DNA of 64,000 nt from Bedellia somnulentella (Eukaryota > Arthropoda > Insecta > Lepidoptera > Bedelliidae): the NCBI GenBank assembly GCA_963576735.1, contig OY755181.1, positions 3,596,001-3,660,000 of the forward strand. Direction: 5' to 3'. The position numbers were made by a program, and so were the translations under genes. Shown here piece by piece: positions 31,640 to 41,934 of the stretch. Within the stretch, counting starts at the first letter, position 1. The number at the start of each line of letters is the position of its first letter. The notes under the pieces were generated by a model. It searched no databases. It saw nothing but the letters and a program-made list of their open reading frames with translations, and was not told where the DNA came from.

Positions 31640-32335
31640 ACTACTTTAACTAGCTTAAGTTTTGTACACGAAACTATCACTTCCACCATAGATAAAGAAG
31701 TGTAATATTACATTATTAGCCATGTAGGTCTACAAACGGTATTTGAAAACACAGTCAAAAACAACTGGACTGGAAACAATGGAAAGTAGGAAGGGAATAC
31801 AAAATAGCGTTGCTGAAATGCAAAAAACTTGTCGACTTGGAAAAAACAAACACTATCGCTTGCAGAACGACAATCGAATATTAAATCGAAGCACGAACAT
31901 TAGAAACGTAAATACATTTCAGCGTATGAATATAGTCTTATTTGAAATATCTAGTTGGTTTAATAATTTTATATATATGAAAATTCAAACTATATAACTT
32001 TAATCACTTAAACCTTTATTTTTCTCGTATGTTGGAAGAATCTTTTTAACAGTTTTCTACAAAGTAACAAGAGTCTTTAATAAAATAAGATGATTTTCCA
32101 AAACCCTATCACAGTCTGAGGTCGTGATCTATCATTGTCAAATTAGATGTCGTATTGCTCTACAAAATTGTTTGAACTGGTTTAATTAGAAACAAATAAA
32201 AATATAGACTATTTTATATTAAATTTATAGTTCTAATAATATTTAATCTATGTAAAATACACATCGCATCATTGTGTCTGCAACAAAACTTCTCCAGGAA
32301 AAGGTGACCAAGTCTTATGAAATTATGTATATATT
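31640..32335. other. Nothing recognised
   Basis: No supported gene. An 84-codon frame near 31743-31997 lacks any recognisable feature. Confidence 0.3.
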
Positions 32336-32339
32336 CTTA

Positions 32340-32474
32340 CGCCCAATTTCTGAATTGAGTATTCCAGCTGAGAACTTAAGTATCGTTCTGTCGCATTTAA
32401 ATCTTAACAACTGAATGAGACAAAACGATACTTAAGTCGTTCTCAGCTTGAATACTCAATTCAGAAATCGGGCG
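32340..32474. mobile_element. 135-bp palindromic MITE, TTA target duplication
   Basis: Arms of about 55 bp (TGAATTGAGTATTCCAGCTG...) are reverse complements around a short asymmetric loop. TTA lies at both edges (32337-32339, 32475-32477). A second copy in opposite orientation is at 41178-41315. A three-base TTA/TAA target suits PIF/Harbinger-type transposition (inference). Confidence 0.85.
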
Positions 32475-33002
32475 TTAGTATGTTTTAAAACATCACTTTA
32501 TAATCCGGTCAATTTATACATTCAAGGTTACATAAATTCATAAGAAGCTGAAAATTGGCACAATTGTTCAAAACATGATTATAAATGAAACCTCAAAAGT
32601 CCCCATCGTTCCGAGGTGTGCTAAAAATTTTACACGAGGTCAAAGGTCAAAAAAATGAGTTTTTTGCGATTTTAAGCGAAACGGTGAGGTTTTTCGCAAA
32701 ATCACCCCGGTACAAAATTGTAGATCAGAAAATTCTCTACAAAAAAGATACCGATATTTTTTTTCTAAAAGCCACCATTTTGAAGATATAACGCGTTGAA
32801 AAGTTCGATCATTGGTAATCTTCATACTTTGCACAAGTTTCCACGCCACCTATGAGGTAGTGTACTTAGCGCGTTTTATTTTAACGTGGTATCCCCTGTA
32901 GGCCTATTCCACGGGTCTGCAGTGATTTTATTTGTTTTAAAACCATTGTAAAATATTATTGTACATATCGGTTGGTTAAAATAATGGCGGTGTAATTGAA
33001 AA

Positions 33003-33675
33003 TGAAATGATTAATATTCCTCGTCTGATTCGTAATTTTCCAGGATTATTGTTTCTTGTTCTTCGTCTTCTTCTTGTTCTTTTTCCTGTTCTTCTACTTC
33101 TTCTTTTTCTTCTATTTCACAGATCAACTGTCCCACTAGAGATTCCTCATTGGTATCATATGAGTCTTCTAGATTAGCTGACTCAACATTAGAGCACGAT
33201 CGGCCTTGGCAGTTTGTGCATGCCAGGGAACAAAACAGTCCAACTTTTCTGCATCCACATTTAGCATTACAACCTTTTTTACAGTTGCAAAATATTGAGT
33301 TGAGAAGTTTCTCAGGTGCTGGTGGAAGAAAGTTAGAACTGGCTCTAATGTATTGTCGACCAACTTCCGACCCCAGTCTTTAGGGTCCAGATGATTACCA
33401 AGCCACACTTGAACTTGGTAATATACCCGAAATAAATGTTGGTGAGCAGCTACTGAGGTTGGAGGTAAAGAAGCTAGTTGTACTTGCTTTTTATTACGCG
33501 TATTTTTAACAAAAGTTGCGTATCGCAACTTATCTAAGCAAGTGGTTTTTTTAGGAGCTCCGTACATAGCGAGAAGAAATTGAATTCCGCTGTTGATAAC
33601 GTCTGGTTGAGTTGAGTCACTATTTGTGGCGTACATGTGCAAAGTATGAAGATTACCAATGATCGAACTTTTCAA
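33003..33675 (-). pseudogene. Unknown transposon-associated protein, C-terminal part with CXC-like cysteine cluster and acidic tail
   Basis: The frame from 33675 reads AMYGAPKKTTCLDKLRYATF, SLPPTSVAAHQHLFRVYYQV and QVWLGNHLDPKDWG. A one-base shift near 33320 then moves the true continuation to another frame: LPPAPEKLLNSIFCNCKKGC, CGCRKVGLFCSLACTNC, and a long Glu-rich tail to a stop near 33003. The pattern CNCKKGC...CGCRK...C...C..C is like the tesmin-type CXC zinc cluster. Similar C-terminal regions occur in large uncharacterised insect and cnidarian proteins (from memory, not searched). The N-terminal bulk is absent. Known function: none. Confidence 0.6.
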
Positions 33676-33856
33676 CGCGTTATATCTTCAAAATGGTGGC
33701 TTTTAGGAGCTCCGTACATAGCGAGAAGAAATTGAATTCCGCTGTTGATAACGTCTGGTTGAGTTGAGTCACTATTTGTGGCGTACATGTGCAAAGTATG
33801 AAGATTACCAATGATCGAACTTTTCAACGCGTTATATCTTCAAAATGGTGGCTTTT
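33553..33856. repeat. 152-bp exact tandem duplication
   Basis: Two adjacent copies start AGGAGCTCCGTACATAGCGA (33553 and 33705). They appear identical throughout, which suggests a young event. Each unit spans the junction of the right inverted arm and the coding region. Confidence 0.9.
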
Positions 33857-34401
33857 AGGAAAAAAAATATCCGTATCTTTTTTGTAGAGAATTTTTTGAT
33901 CTACAATTTTGTACTGAGTGATTTTGCGAAAAAACTCACCGTTTCGCTTAAAATCGCAAAAAACTCATTTTTTTTACCTTTGACCTCGTGTAAAATTTTT
34001 AGCACACCTCGGAACAATGGGGACTTTTGAGGTTTCATTTATAATCATGTTTTGAACAATTGTGCCAATTTTCAGCTTCTTATGAATTTATGTAACCTTC
34101 CTCCTTATTTTAGGCCTAAATTGACCGGACTATTTAGCTATTTACGAAATTATATCGTGTATTTTATTTACATGGAACGACAAAGATTTTATTAGTTTAG
34201 TTACATTATATGAAGATTTATATCAAAGTGAATTACCATTATAAATCATAGCTGTGCCCCAGACAATTTTTGAACGCCTCGCGTGTTACATTGCAGGGCG
34301 GAGCATAGCGTTCTCAGTGGCAATGATTTGTGGGCACATTACATCGCCACCGCACCTTGGCTGGGCTACGGCCATTCTGTACAACGGTTGGCCACTTTAT
34401 A

Positions 34402-34775
34402 TTCAATACACCCTGTAGAATAGTGCATGATTTACTCACATACTTAACACTTTATTTAAGTTTTAAAGATATTTTTCTGAAGTTTCATGGTCACTTTATT
34501 TATAAGATTCTGAAAAAAAACCATCATATTCAATATTCTCTGTAGAATAGCTGTACGATTTGTACGTATTACTTTCATTTTACTTTAAAGGTATTTTAAG
34601 ATGAAATTATCAAAAGTTTCACTTTTACTTTATTTATAAGATTCTAAAAAAAAGCCGTCATACTCAATGCACTCTGTAGGATAGCAGCATGATTAACTCA
34701 CATAATTAACAGTTTTATTTGGTTACTAAATAAATTTATAAATTAAAACTTCAAAAGTTTCATAGTTATTTTATA
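34402..34775. repeat. Three diverged tandem units of about 130 bp
   Basis: Units start at 34402, 34529 and 34663 with TTCAATACACCCTGTAGAAT-like openings. Each contains TTTATTTATAAGATTCT or an equivalent, and AAGTTTCA. Lengths are 127, 134 and about 113. No longer array is seen. Confidence 0.75.
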
Positions 34776-34789
34776 TCAGCACAAGGAGC

Positions 34790-35420
34790 GTAATATTAGA
34801 AATACTTCAACAGAGCTAGTAACAACTGAACACAGGGTAGCCTGATACATCTACTTATATAGACGGAGTCATGTGCATAACTAAATTCATATTGAAACAG
34901 TTAGTCAAATATAAATGCAACTTCCGGTTAATTAATTTTTGAAATTTAACATAAATAAACCGACAGGCCCCCTCAAAAATTTATTCTTATTTACAAAAAA
35001 AAATCACCTCCAAGTGTTTGTCTGGGAGAAATATGTACAAATATAATGACCCAACATTTGTTGCATGGATTAGGAAAAACCCAGAAAAACCTTATCAGGT
35101 CATTTAAAATCATTATGTTATATATATACACTACATAATAACAGAATTCAAAATAATTTTATCCTTTACAGTTTTGTATAAAGAATTTTCACAATATTTA
35201 CTCAATTATATACCAATTATTCTTATGTAGGATATTTCAACATTTAATTATCTTATGTTTTAATGATATTATATTTACTTAATAAAATTACACTATTTAC
35301 ATATTTTTATGTGCTTCATATATCTGTACATATTCACACATTTACATCTATCTACTATTTTTGCAATCCGATACCACCCCTCATTTTCTGGAAGGTGATT
35401 GCGGCTAGTGGCTTAGTCAG
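34790..35420. other. Nothing recognised
   Basis: No supported feature. Confidence 0.3.
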
Positions 35421-35434
35421 CATATCAGCTTATT

Positions 35435-35550
35435 ACTAATAAATAAAGAATAAATAAAGGAAAGAAAAATTTCGACACAGGATTTATTTATTCTTTATTT
35501 ATTTGTAATAATCCCCACATGAGGTTTTCATGAACAAAAAGATTTAAATT
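35435..35550 (-). mobile_element. 116-bp family T derivative (tail palindrome)
   Basis: A perfect 13-bp target duplication ATATCAGCTTATT (35422-35434, 35551-35563) flanks a unit made of a tail and an inverted tail, joined at ACACAGG with almost no tRNA sequence left. Confidence 0.85.
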
Positions 35551-35639
35551 ATATCAGCTTATTGCTCAATTACGAGAAAAACAGTAATTTTACTTTTTTC
35601 ATAACTTGCAAAGTGACTGAAATATTTTGGTTCAAAGTG

Positions 35640-35836
35640 CGCATTTGGGCCGACGGAGTTAAATGCGGTTGGCGCGGGCAAAGTGACGATGTGACGTCAT
35701 AGCCCCGCCATTCGCCGCTCACGCTTGCGCACGCATGGAGTTTTTATAGTTTTGTGATGCGAAATGGCAAATAAATCCAGTATTGTGCCTCAGTGTTTCA
35801 ACTCTGCTGTTAAAACACTAGATAAATATTTTTCCT
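35640..35836 (+). pseudogene. CpG-rich promoter-like stretch and start of a THAP-like protein
   Basis: A GC- and CpG-rich segment (35640-35760) with a TGACGTCA palindrome precedes an ATG at 35764. From there the frame reads MANKSSIVPQCFNSAVKTLD, then KYFS. This resembles the first residues of a THAP-type C2CH zinc finger, whose first Cys would be one of the residues before VPQC and is replaced here. A family A SINE begins at 35838, and the domain does not continue convincingly beyond it. It may be a broken gene or a captured transposon exon. Confidence 0.35.
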
Positions 35837-35837
35837 T

Positions 35838-36077
35838 GCTGTGTAGTGTTGGCATAGAATAGCACTACTCCTCTTCCGGTGGGTGCACGTAAGAGGCGAC
35901 TAACGGTGTTGGGGCTTTTAAGGGATTTTTGAGTGATTTGGTTTGAGATCCATCAACAACAACCTTTATTTACATATCTTTTCCTCACTTATTTTTCCAA
36001 AAGTGGCTGAGGAATTTCTAATTCCTTAACTCTGGCTACCCCGTCTAGGGATTTATAGCCGTGAGAATATGTATGTA
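35838..36077 (+). mobile_element. Family A SINE-like repeat
   Basis: Full length from GCTGTGTAGTGTTGGC to CCGTGAGAATATGTATG; AGCAC subfamily. Confidence 0.85.
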
Positions 36078-36164
36078 ACAAAGTTTTTGTATGTGTCTAT
36101 TATTCTTAACTATAATAGGAGACTATCAAAAGCCGCTGAAATATAAAAATAAAAGTTAATTATA

Positions 36165-36404
36165 CATACATATAATCACGGCTATAAATCCCTAGAAAGG
36201 GTAGCCAGAGCTGACGAATAAGAAATTCCTCAACCACTTTTGGAAAGTTGAGTGAGGAAAATATAGTAAAATAAAGGTTGTCGGTTATAGGACCAAACCA
36301 CATCGCCCAAAAATCCTATAAAGGCCCCATTACCGTTAGTCGCCTTTTACGAACACCCACCGGAAAAAATGGGGTAGTGCTATTGTAAGCTGACACTACA
36401 CAGA
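36165..36404 (-). mobile_element. Family A SINE-like repeat
   Basis: Full length. The direct repeat AATTATA occurs at the edges (36158-36164 and about 36410-36416). Confidence 0.82.
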
Positions 36405-36414
36405 AATACAATTA

Positions 36415-36460
36415 TAATCACAGGTATAAAACTGAAATAAGGGTAGCCAATGCTTTGTTA
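36415..36460 (-). mobile_element. Family A fragment
   Basis: It matches the 3' end block (TCACAGGTATAAA...GGGTAGCCAATGCT) of family A in reverse; the remainder is missing. Confidence 0.5.
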
Positions 36461-36477
36461 ACTTTTTGGAGCTTATG

Positions 36478-36733
36478 TACATACATATACTCACGGCTAT
36501 AAATCCCTAGCAAGGGGTAGCCAGAGCTAAGGAATTAGAAGTTCCTCAGCCACTTTTGGAAATATGAGTTGGGAAAAGATTGAATAATAAAGGTTGTTGT
36601 TGATTGGTGATGGGTCTCAAACTCTCCAGCGGCATCGTCTAATATTCTCCTAGAAAAAGCGACCAATTTGCTAAGTCACGTTTTTTACCGTTGTGAAGAA
36701 ACGATTTAGTGCTATTCTGTGCCGATAGTACTA
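36478..36733 (-). mobile_element. Family A SINE-like repeat
   Basis: Complete but with a diverged 5' half; from ACATATACTCACGGC to TGTGCCGATAGTAC. Confidence 0.8.
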
Positions 36734-36739
36734 TAAAAT

Positions 36740-37740
36740 ATAAAACAATCAGCAACAACAATAATCCTTTGTAAAATTAATTCTTCTCAATTTCAATAAG
36801 TGGTTTTTAGCTTTTACTTCAGCTATCAGGCAGGAAGCTTTTCTAACAATTCAACTCTCAAAACTCAAACGCTTACACAGTTATCCCCTTAAGGGTTGGC
36901 AGAAGTATCTATCATTTATATTACTGTATTGTAAACGAGCATATAAAAGGAATAAATCAAGAAACAATCGCACCATTCCCAACAGACCGACTTTGCGCGG
37001 TGGCAATGACCGGCCGGCTCACGGGTTGTGACGTAAAATTAAAATGCGCGCGAAATCTGAAGATTTGAAAACGGGGTTGAAATTCTCGAGGTCGCTACAT
37101 CGGAAATACTGCATGTATTGGCGTGAAATAAAACTATTGTAATGTACATGGTAGATACTAAAGATTCAAGTGTATTTGGTATAGATATTTTGATCAATTT
37201 GTGTTCTCCATTGTACAGAATTTGTTATTTAAGTTTAAATAAATTTTGGTTTTCTGAAAGTAATCACAACATCATGCTTCATACGGTTCGGAATTTAGGT
37301 TTCTTCTCTTCAAAACATGGTAAAATATAACGCATTGATTCTACTCGTTTATAGTTATTTAATACTACAGCTAATATTATAAATTCAAAGTTAATGGAAC
37401 ATTACTTAGCATACGTGATAAACGATGTCTGTCGCATGTCTTAAATGTCATCTGTTTCATTACATATACAAAGTCACATATTGCCACCGTCTTACACATA
37501 ATGAACGGAGAATGTCAATTTCTCATTTAGCTCCATAACTGGTTCTCTTGAGAACCTCTCGGTGTACAATAATAGCTTGGCAACTAAGTGCATGGTACAC
37601 AATACGAGGCAGGGGTGAGAACAGTTTGTTATTCAGCTTGGTTTAACTTGTAGTGAAGTTTGTATTAGGTTCATATAGTACAAATTTTAGACTTACTATG
37701 AAAACTGTGTTGAATAATCATTGGAAGCACTTTTAAACTA
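36740..37740. other. Nothing firmly recognised
   Basis: A CpG-containing stretch at 36985-37080 (GCGCGGTGGCAATGACCGGC) stands out from the AT-rich surroundings, but no gene starts from it. A 62-codon frame at 37142 has no recognisable feature. Confidence 0.3.
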
Positions 37741-37749
37741 CATATATTT

Positions 37750-37952
37750 TTTCTACTCACGGCTAGAGCTCCAGAATACAAAATTCCTCAACCGCTTATG
37801 GAAGTTAATTCGGGAAAAGATTGTAAAACAAAGATTCTTCGTGATGGGTCTCTAACTGCATCGCCCAAAAACACTTAGAAAAGCCCCATACCCCTAGTCG
37901 CCTCTTACGACACCCATGGGTAGGAAGGGATTCTAAGCCGGCACTAAACGGC
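37750..37952 (-). mobile_element. Family A SINE-like repeat (GCCGTG subfamily)
   Basis: The end GCCGGCACTAAACGGC and the body match. The left microsatellite end is shortened and 25-30 bp are deleted near 37765. Confidence 0.8.
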
Positions 37953-38131
37953 ATTTATGGCACTACAAATTTTAGAATCACAAAAAATTACTTTGTTGAA
38001 TAATGATTGGAAGCACTTTTAAAGTACACCGTGGCTTCTACTTATCTAAAACACATACTCAGAGAAATTAGTAATGGCAAACCTGCACTTAGATAAAAAT
38101 AGCATTTATTTCTTTATACACCGGTATAAAA

Positions 38132-38300
38132 CCAAATAGAGACTGAGCTTAAAAAGGCAGGCGTCCGAAGTATGAAGAATAAAAGAGCATATATGAAAAT
38201 ATTGATAAATGGAAACGAAAGAAACTACAAATTAGTGATCGATAGTCTCTGCCTACCCCATTGAAAAATAATGGCTTGAGTATATGTAAATATGTACATT
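38132..38300 (+). mobile_element. Family L LINE 3' end
   Basis: Target duplication GGTATAAAA (38123-38131, 38301-38309). The encoded AGVRSMKNKRAYMK matches the family, with an internal deletion before the GGCTTGAGTATATGTAAATA end. Confidence 0.8.
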
Positions 38301-38326
38301 GGTATAAAATGCTAGTATTTATAAAT

Positions 38327-38508
38327 GCCGTGTAGTGTCGGCTTAGAATAACACTACCCCATTTCTACCCGTGGTTAGTAACGACCGATCGACCCGTCAC
38401 CAAAAACATTTATTATTACCATCTTTTCCCCAATCAACTTCCAAAAGTGGCTGAGGAATTTTTCATTCCAAAGCTCTGGCTACCCCGTTAAGAGATATAT
38501 GTATGTAT
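38327..38508 (+). mobile_element. Family A SINE-like repeat, internally deleted
   Basis: The target duplication GTATTTATAAAT (38315-38326, 38509-38520) is exact. The element lost about 60 bp in the middle and near the 3' end. Confidence 0.88.
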
Positions 38509-38524
38509 GTATTTATAAATCTAG

Positions 38525-39020
38525 TGTCTGTATATGAATTAGTTATTCCGTTGGAGTGCAAGTTGTGTACATTTGGAGGAAAAGGGAAGATCTTTCGGTG
38601 GATGTAGGATTTGTATGGCGAGTCTTGACGAATGTGACGCATATTGCCTGCTTTTCTATGTAGTACGCGTCATTGTATACTGATAGCACGTCGCTACATA
38701 CATACCAGCTATTATTTTAAAATTAGTTCCATTTCACTTTTCGCAATAGATATCTGAATAGTCTGAACTAATACTATTATATCTGCAGTATTTGTGCCTC
38801 AAAAGGTCATTGTAATGGGCACAATATACTTGAGTCGACCAATTTTTCTTAAAGTGGAAACATTTTCGATGTGTTTATTTTTATCGTTGGTACAAAAAAA
38901 AAAATTTTATGCAATACTGCTACGAATTTGTATTTGATATTATGTAAAGAAGATTTTAATGTTGCGCTTTCTCCGTGCAACAAATTCATTTTATTTAAAT
39001 AAATTAATCTGGCTTAAAGG
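38525..39020. other. Nothing recognised
   Basis: No supported feature. Confidence 0.3.
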
Positions 39021-39026
39021 CTTTAG

Positions 39027-40075
39027 ATATCACGCTCATCGCGGAAGCCCATTTTTGCATCTAGTCAATGTGGCGCAACGAGATCCTAAAGTTCTCGTTG
39101 TGATCCACGAGGAATGACGCAACGAGATCCAAAAGATCTTGTACGACTTGGTCACTTCAAACCTCGATATTTCTATGAAATTTGGAAAAAAATAATATTT
39201 TTTTGTATGTTCAGGTAGAAGATAAACAGACCTTTCAGTAAATGTTCTTCGCCTCGAGTTATCTAAAAAAATACTGGAAAAATTTCAAAATAAAAAAAAC
39301 GAGAACTTTTGGGTCTCGTCCCGCACTAGATAGCTAAAAATTGCGAGTACTCTTAGATCTCGTTTCGCTAATATTGCATAGTATCGATGAAAAAATAGTG
39401 ATGGGAAACAATAAGAAAAACAAAATTATCGATACTGAATCATATTATATTAGATAAGAACTAGCAGGTAAGGCATTACAAACTTCTTAATTAACTTTTT
39501 TAATGTTTTTCATTAAAACAAGGAAGACATGAAGTTTTATTACATTTCACACAAAAACCCTTAACCTGTTTTGTCTTTTCACTGCACACTCCAGGAACAA
39601 GTTTTAACACTTTCTAGAACAGAGATGAAGATTTTGGGGATCCATTACTTTCATTTACCGGTTCTTCAGAAGAACTAAAAGAAAGTTCTAATATTTTTCT
39701 ACTGCGTTTGCGATTCGTCATTCTGATTATAGCGTGATTGACATGCACTCATCGAAAGATGACACGGCACTAATTAGTTTCTTATCAAGCTTCGCACGAG
39801 ATTGCAACGGGATCCCTTGGTTCTCGTTTCGCACTAAATGCAAAATTTTGCTATTTGGTCGCAACGAGAACTATTAGATCTCGTTCGTTTTCATTCATAA
39901 AAATACTACTACCGATGTACCTAATGTCAGAAAATATATTTATCTTACTCTATCAGTAAAGAAACATACAGAAATATCATTTGCCAAAACGGGATGGACA
40001 TAAGATTTCTCTTGCGCGATACTTGAACGTCACAAACGAGAACTAAAAGATCTCGGTCCGCGTTGAACGTGATAT
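39027..40075. mobile_element. 1.05-kb element with seven copies of a short palindrome
   Basis: Short terminal inverted repeats ATATCACGCTCATCGCGGA (39027-39045) and TCCGCGTTGAACGTGATAT (40057-40075) bound it. Between them an imperfect palindrome of about 25 bp, GCAACGAGAnC...GATCTCGTTTCGC, occurs at 39075, 39119, 39298, 39343, 39804, 39861 and 40032. Four lie toward the left end and three toward the right. The palindromes leave the middle free, where a minus-strand remnant frame sits. This is consistent with subterminal transposase-binding sites. The superfamily is unclear; flanks show no TTAA. Confidence 0.6.
39500..39721 (-). pseudogene. Short remnant frame with cysteine-rich end, possibly from a piggyBac-like transposase
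   Basis: From ATG at 39719-39721 the frame reads MTNRKRSRKILELSFSSSEE (basic start then acidic/serine stretch). It meets one TAG at 39614-39616 and continues in the same frame to GFCVKCNKTSCLPCFNEKH and a stop at 39500-39502. The C-x2-C-x4-C-x2-C ending and the basic-acidic beginning look like the two ends of a piggyBac-type transposase with everything between deleted. That is an inference from short motifs. Confidence 0.4.
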
Positions 40076-40282
40076 TTGCAGTGACAAGATCCAGTCAGAC
40101 AAAGTAAAACTTGAAATGAGTTTATAGTATTTGCGTTTCATAACAGGGCGTGATTGATGGGGAAATAATTATTTTTTATCTGAAATGTTTATTTTTAATC
40201 AGAACCTGATATGGTCAATAAGACAACACAACTAATTTAAAGAAATTTCGGCACGTATCTATAAAAGATTATGAACTATCGA

Positions 40283-40472
40283 CAACTAAGAGGCGACTCA
40301 CTGTACGGGGCTTTTTTATGTGGTTTTTGGGCTATGGTTGGTGATGCCCAACGATTCTTTTTTACTACTATCTTGTCCCCTATCAATTCCCAAATGTGGC
40401 TGAGGAGTTTCTGACTCTGTATCTCTAGCCAACTCTTCAAGGAATTGAAGGCCCTTAGTATATGTGTGTATG
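40283..40472 (+). mobile_element. Family A SINE-like repeat, 5'-truncated
   Basis: It starts at AAGAGGCGACTCACTG and ends in a diverged TAGTATATGTGTGTATG. Confidence 0.7.
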
Positions 40473-40479
40473 TTATTTT

Positions 40480-40850
40480 TATCGTGTGTTTGGAAATACG
40501 GAAAATGTGTATTTTTGATTCTAGACGTATGCAACACTTTTATAAATTTGAATGACCTAAAAAAGAGAAAAGTCTTCTGCTATAATAAAAAAAACTATTT
40601 GTATTGGATATTATGTAGCATTGAGAGATAAGTACAACCGATGAATTGTTTATTGTGTAATGCCGCGTAACCTGCATCAGTCCAACGTAATTCATGTGTG
40701 TCATCACATTAAGATAGATCTGACAGCGGATTAATATTATCAGTTACGTGTACGTAACAATTTATCTTATTTGCTACAAAACTCTTTGTGTTAATTTTAT
40801 TAAACATACTTATGATTATTTTTGCTTCTTTTGGAAAATGAGAGAGAAGG
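40480..40850. other. Nothing recognised
   Basis: No supported feature. Confidence 0.3.
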
Positions 40851-40851
40851 A

Positions 40852-41090
40852 GCTGTGTAGTGTCGGCTTAGAATAGAACTACCCCATTTCTTCCGGTGGG
40901 TGTACGTAAGAGGCGACTAACGGTTTTGGGGCTTTTATGGGATTTTTGGGCGATGCGGTTGGAGCCCATCACCAATAACCTTTATTTCACCATCTTTTCT
41001 CCACGCAACTTCCAAAAGTGGCTGAGGAATTTTTAATTCCCTAGCTCTGGCTACCTCTTTAAGGGATTTATAACCGTGAATATATGTTTG
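40852..41090 (+). mobile_element. Family A SINE-like repeat
   Basis: Full length, AGCAC-type body, 3' end shortened to CCGTGAATATATG. Confidence 0.83.
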
Positions 41091-41097
41091 AGAGCAG

Positions 41098-41165
41098 AAA
41101 AGATTGCAAAATAAAGTGTGATTGATACTTTCCAGCCCCATCGCCCAACTATCCTTTTAACGGTC
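41098..41165 (-). mobile_element. Family A fragment
   Basis: The middle part of family A in reverse (AAAAGATTGCAAAATAAAG to CCCCATCGCCCAAC), adjoining the previous copy. Confidence 0.5.
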
Positions 41166-41177
41166 CTAATATACTAA

Positions 41178-41315
41178 AGCCCGAATTCTGAATTGAGTAT
41201 TCAAGCTGAGAACGACTTAAGTATCGTTTTGTCTCATTCAGTTGTTAATATTTCAATGCGACAAAACGATACTTAAGTTGTTCTCAGCTGGAATACTCAA
41301 TTCTGAAATCAGGCG
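41178..41315. mobile_element. 138-bp palindromic MITE, second copy
   Basis: Same family as 32340-32474 but in the opposite orientation, recognised by the asymmetric loop (CTCATTCAGTTGTTAATA). The edges read TAA on the left and AAA on the right. Confidence 0.83.
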
Positions 41316-41319
41316 AAAG

Positions 41320-41845
41320 TTACCTCCTATGACAAACACGAGAAGAAATGAGTCAGAGTTGTTCTCATTCGAAATGTTGTAGTGACACAGAATGTGTGTG
41401 AAGTTATATTGCTAAAAAATATTCAACTAAAAAACCCTTTGCATATTTTACTTTGTACGTAAACCAAGTACCAAACATCTGCCTTAAGCTTACTCTGATA
41501 TCTTTGTTGAACAAATGCTAGATCTCAAAGGCATTTGAAATTATATCCAACAAATAAAAATAATTTTGGAAACCAAGTACGCTTGTAATTTTTTGCGTCA
41601 TTAGAAAACCAACAAAGATGAAACTGAAACAGTTTCACGTGTCAGTTATGAGTTGCCACAGAGCTGCCAATGATATCACTACTCCTTCGCTTGTTTGCGT
41701 ACATGCGCTATACGTTCTCCGATGCATAGCACGGTATCACGTAAAAACGATTAGTATACGGGTTTATCAACCACCCCCCAACCGATGGTATAACCACTAT
41801 TATATCTTGTGAAAAATCAAAATGTCGTGACAACTCGACAATGGT
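41320..41845. other. Nothing recognised
   Basis: No supported feature. Confidence 0.3.
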
Positions 41846-41849
41846 CACA

Positions 41850-41934
41850 AACATACATACATAGAAATGCTCACGCCATTATTTTCCATTGGCGTAGGCA
41901 GAGACTATTTATCGCCACTTTGTACGATTTTATC
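41850..41934 (-). mobile_element. Family L LINE, short 3' end
   Basis: ATACATACATAGAAATGCTC and GGCGTAGGCAGAGACTAT match the last 85 bp of family L. GGTCACA lies at both sides (41843-41849, 41935-41941). Confidence 0.72.

Larger units (their letters stand above)
32505..34128 (-). mobile_element. 1.6-kb element with about 330-bp terminal inverted repeats and a cysteine-rich reading frame
   Basis: The left arm 32505-32834 and right arm 33788-34128 are about 90 percent reverse complements, with termini CCGGTCAATTTA. The minus strand between them carries the coding remnant at 33003-33675. The right arm and the start of the frame are duplicated in tandem (152 bp, 33553-33704 and 33705-33856), so the frame now begins within an extra piece of arm. 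No target duplication is evident. Confidence 0.82.

Noticed and set aside
39027..40075. CRISPR-like array, because of the regularly recurring palindrome
   Set aside because: Spacing is irregular, copies are imperfect, the surroundings are eukaryotic, and short terminal inverted repeats bound the region.
39027..40075. Firm assignment to piggyBac
   Set aside because: The short coding remnant is suggestive, but the flanks lack TTAA and the termini are not of the usual type.
40316..40537. Minus-strand frame, and similar frames at 40935-41141 and 42316-42588
   Set aside because: All are readings through antisense family A repeats, which explains their resemblance to each other.
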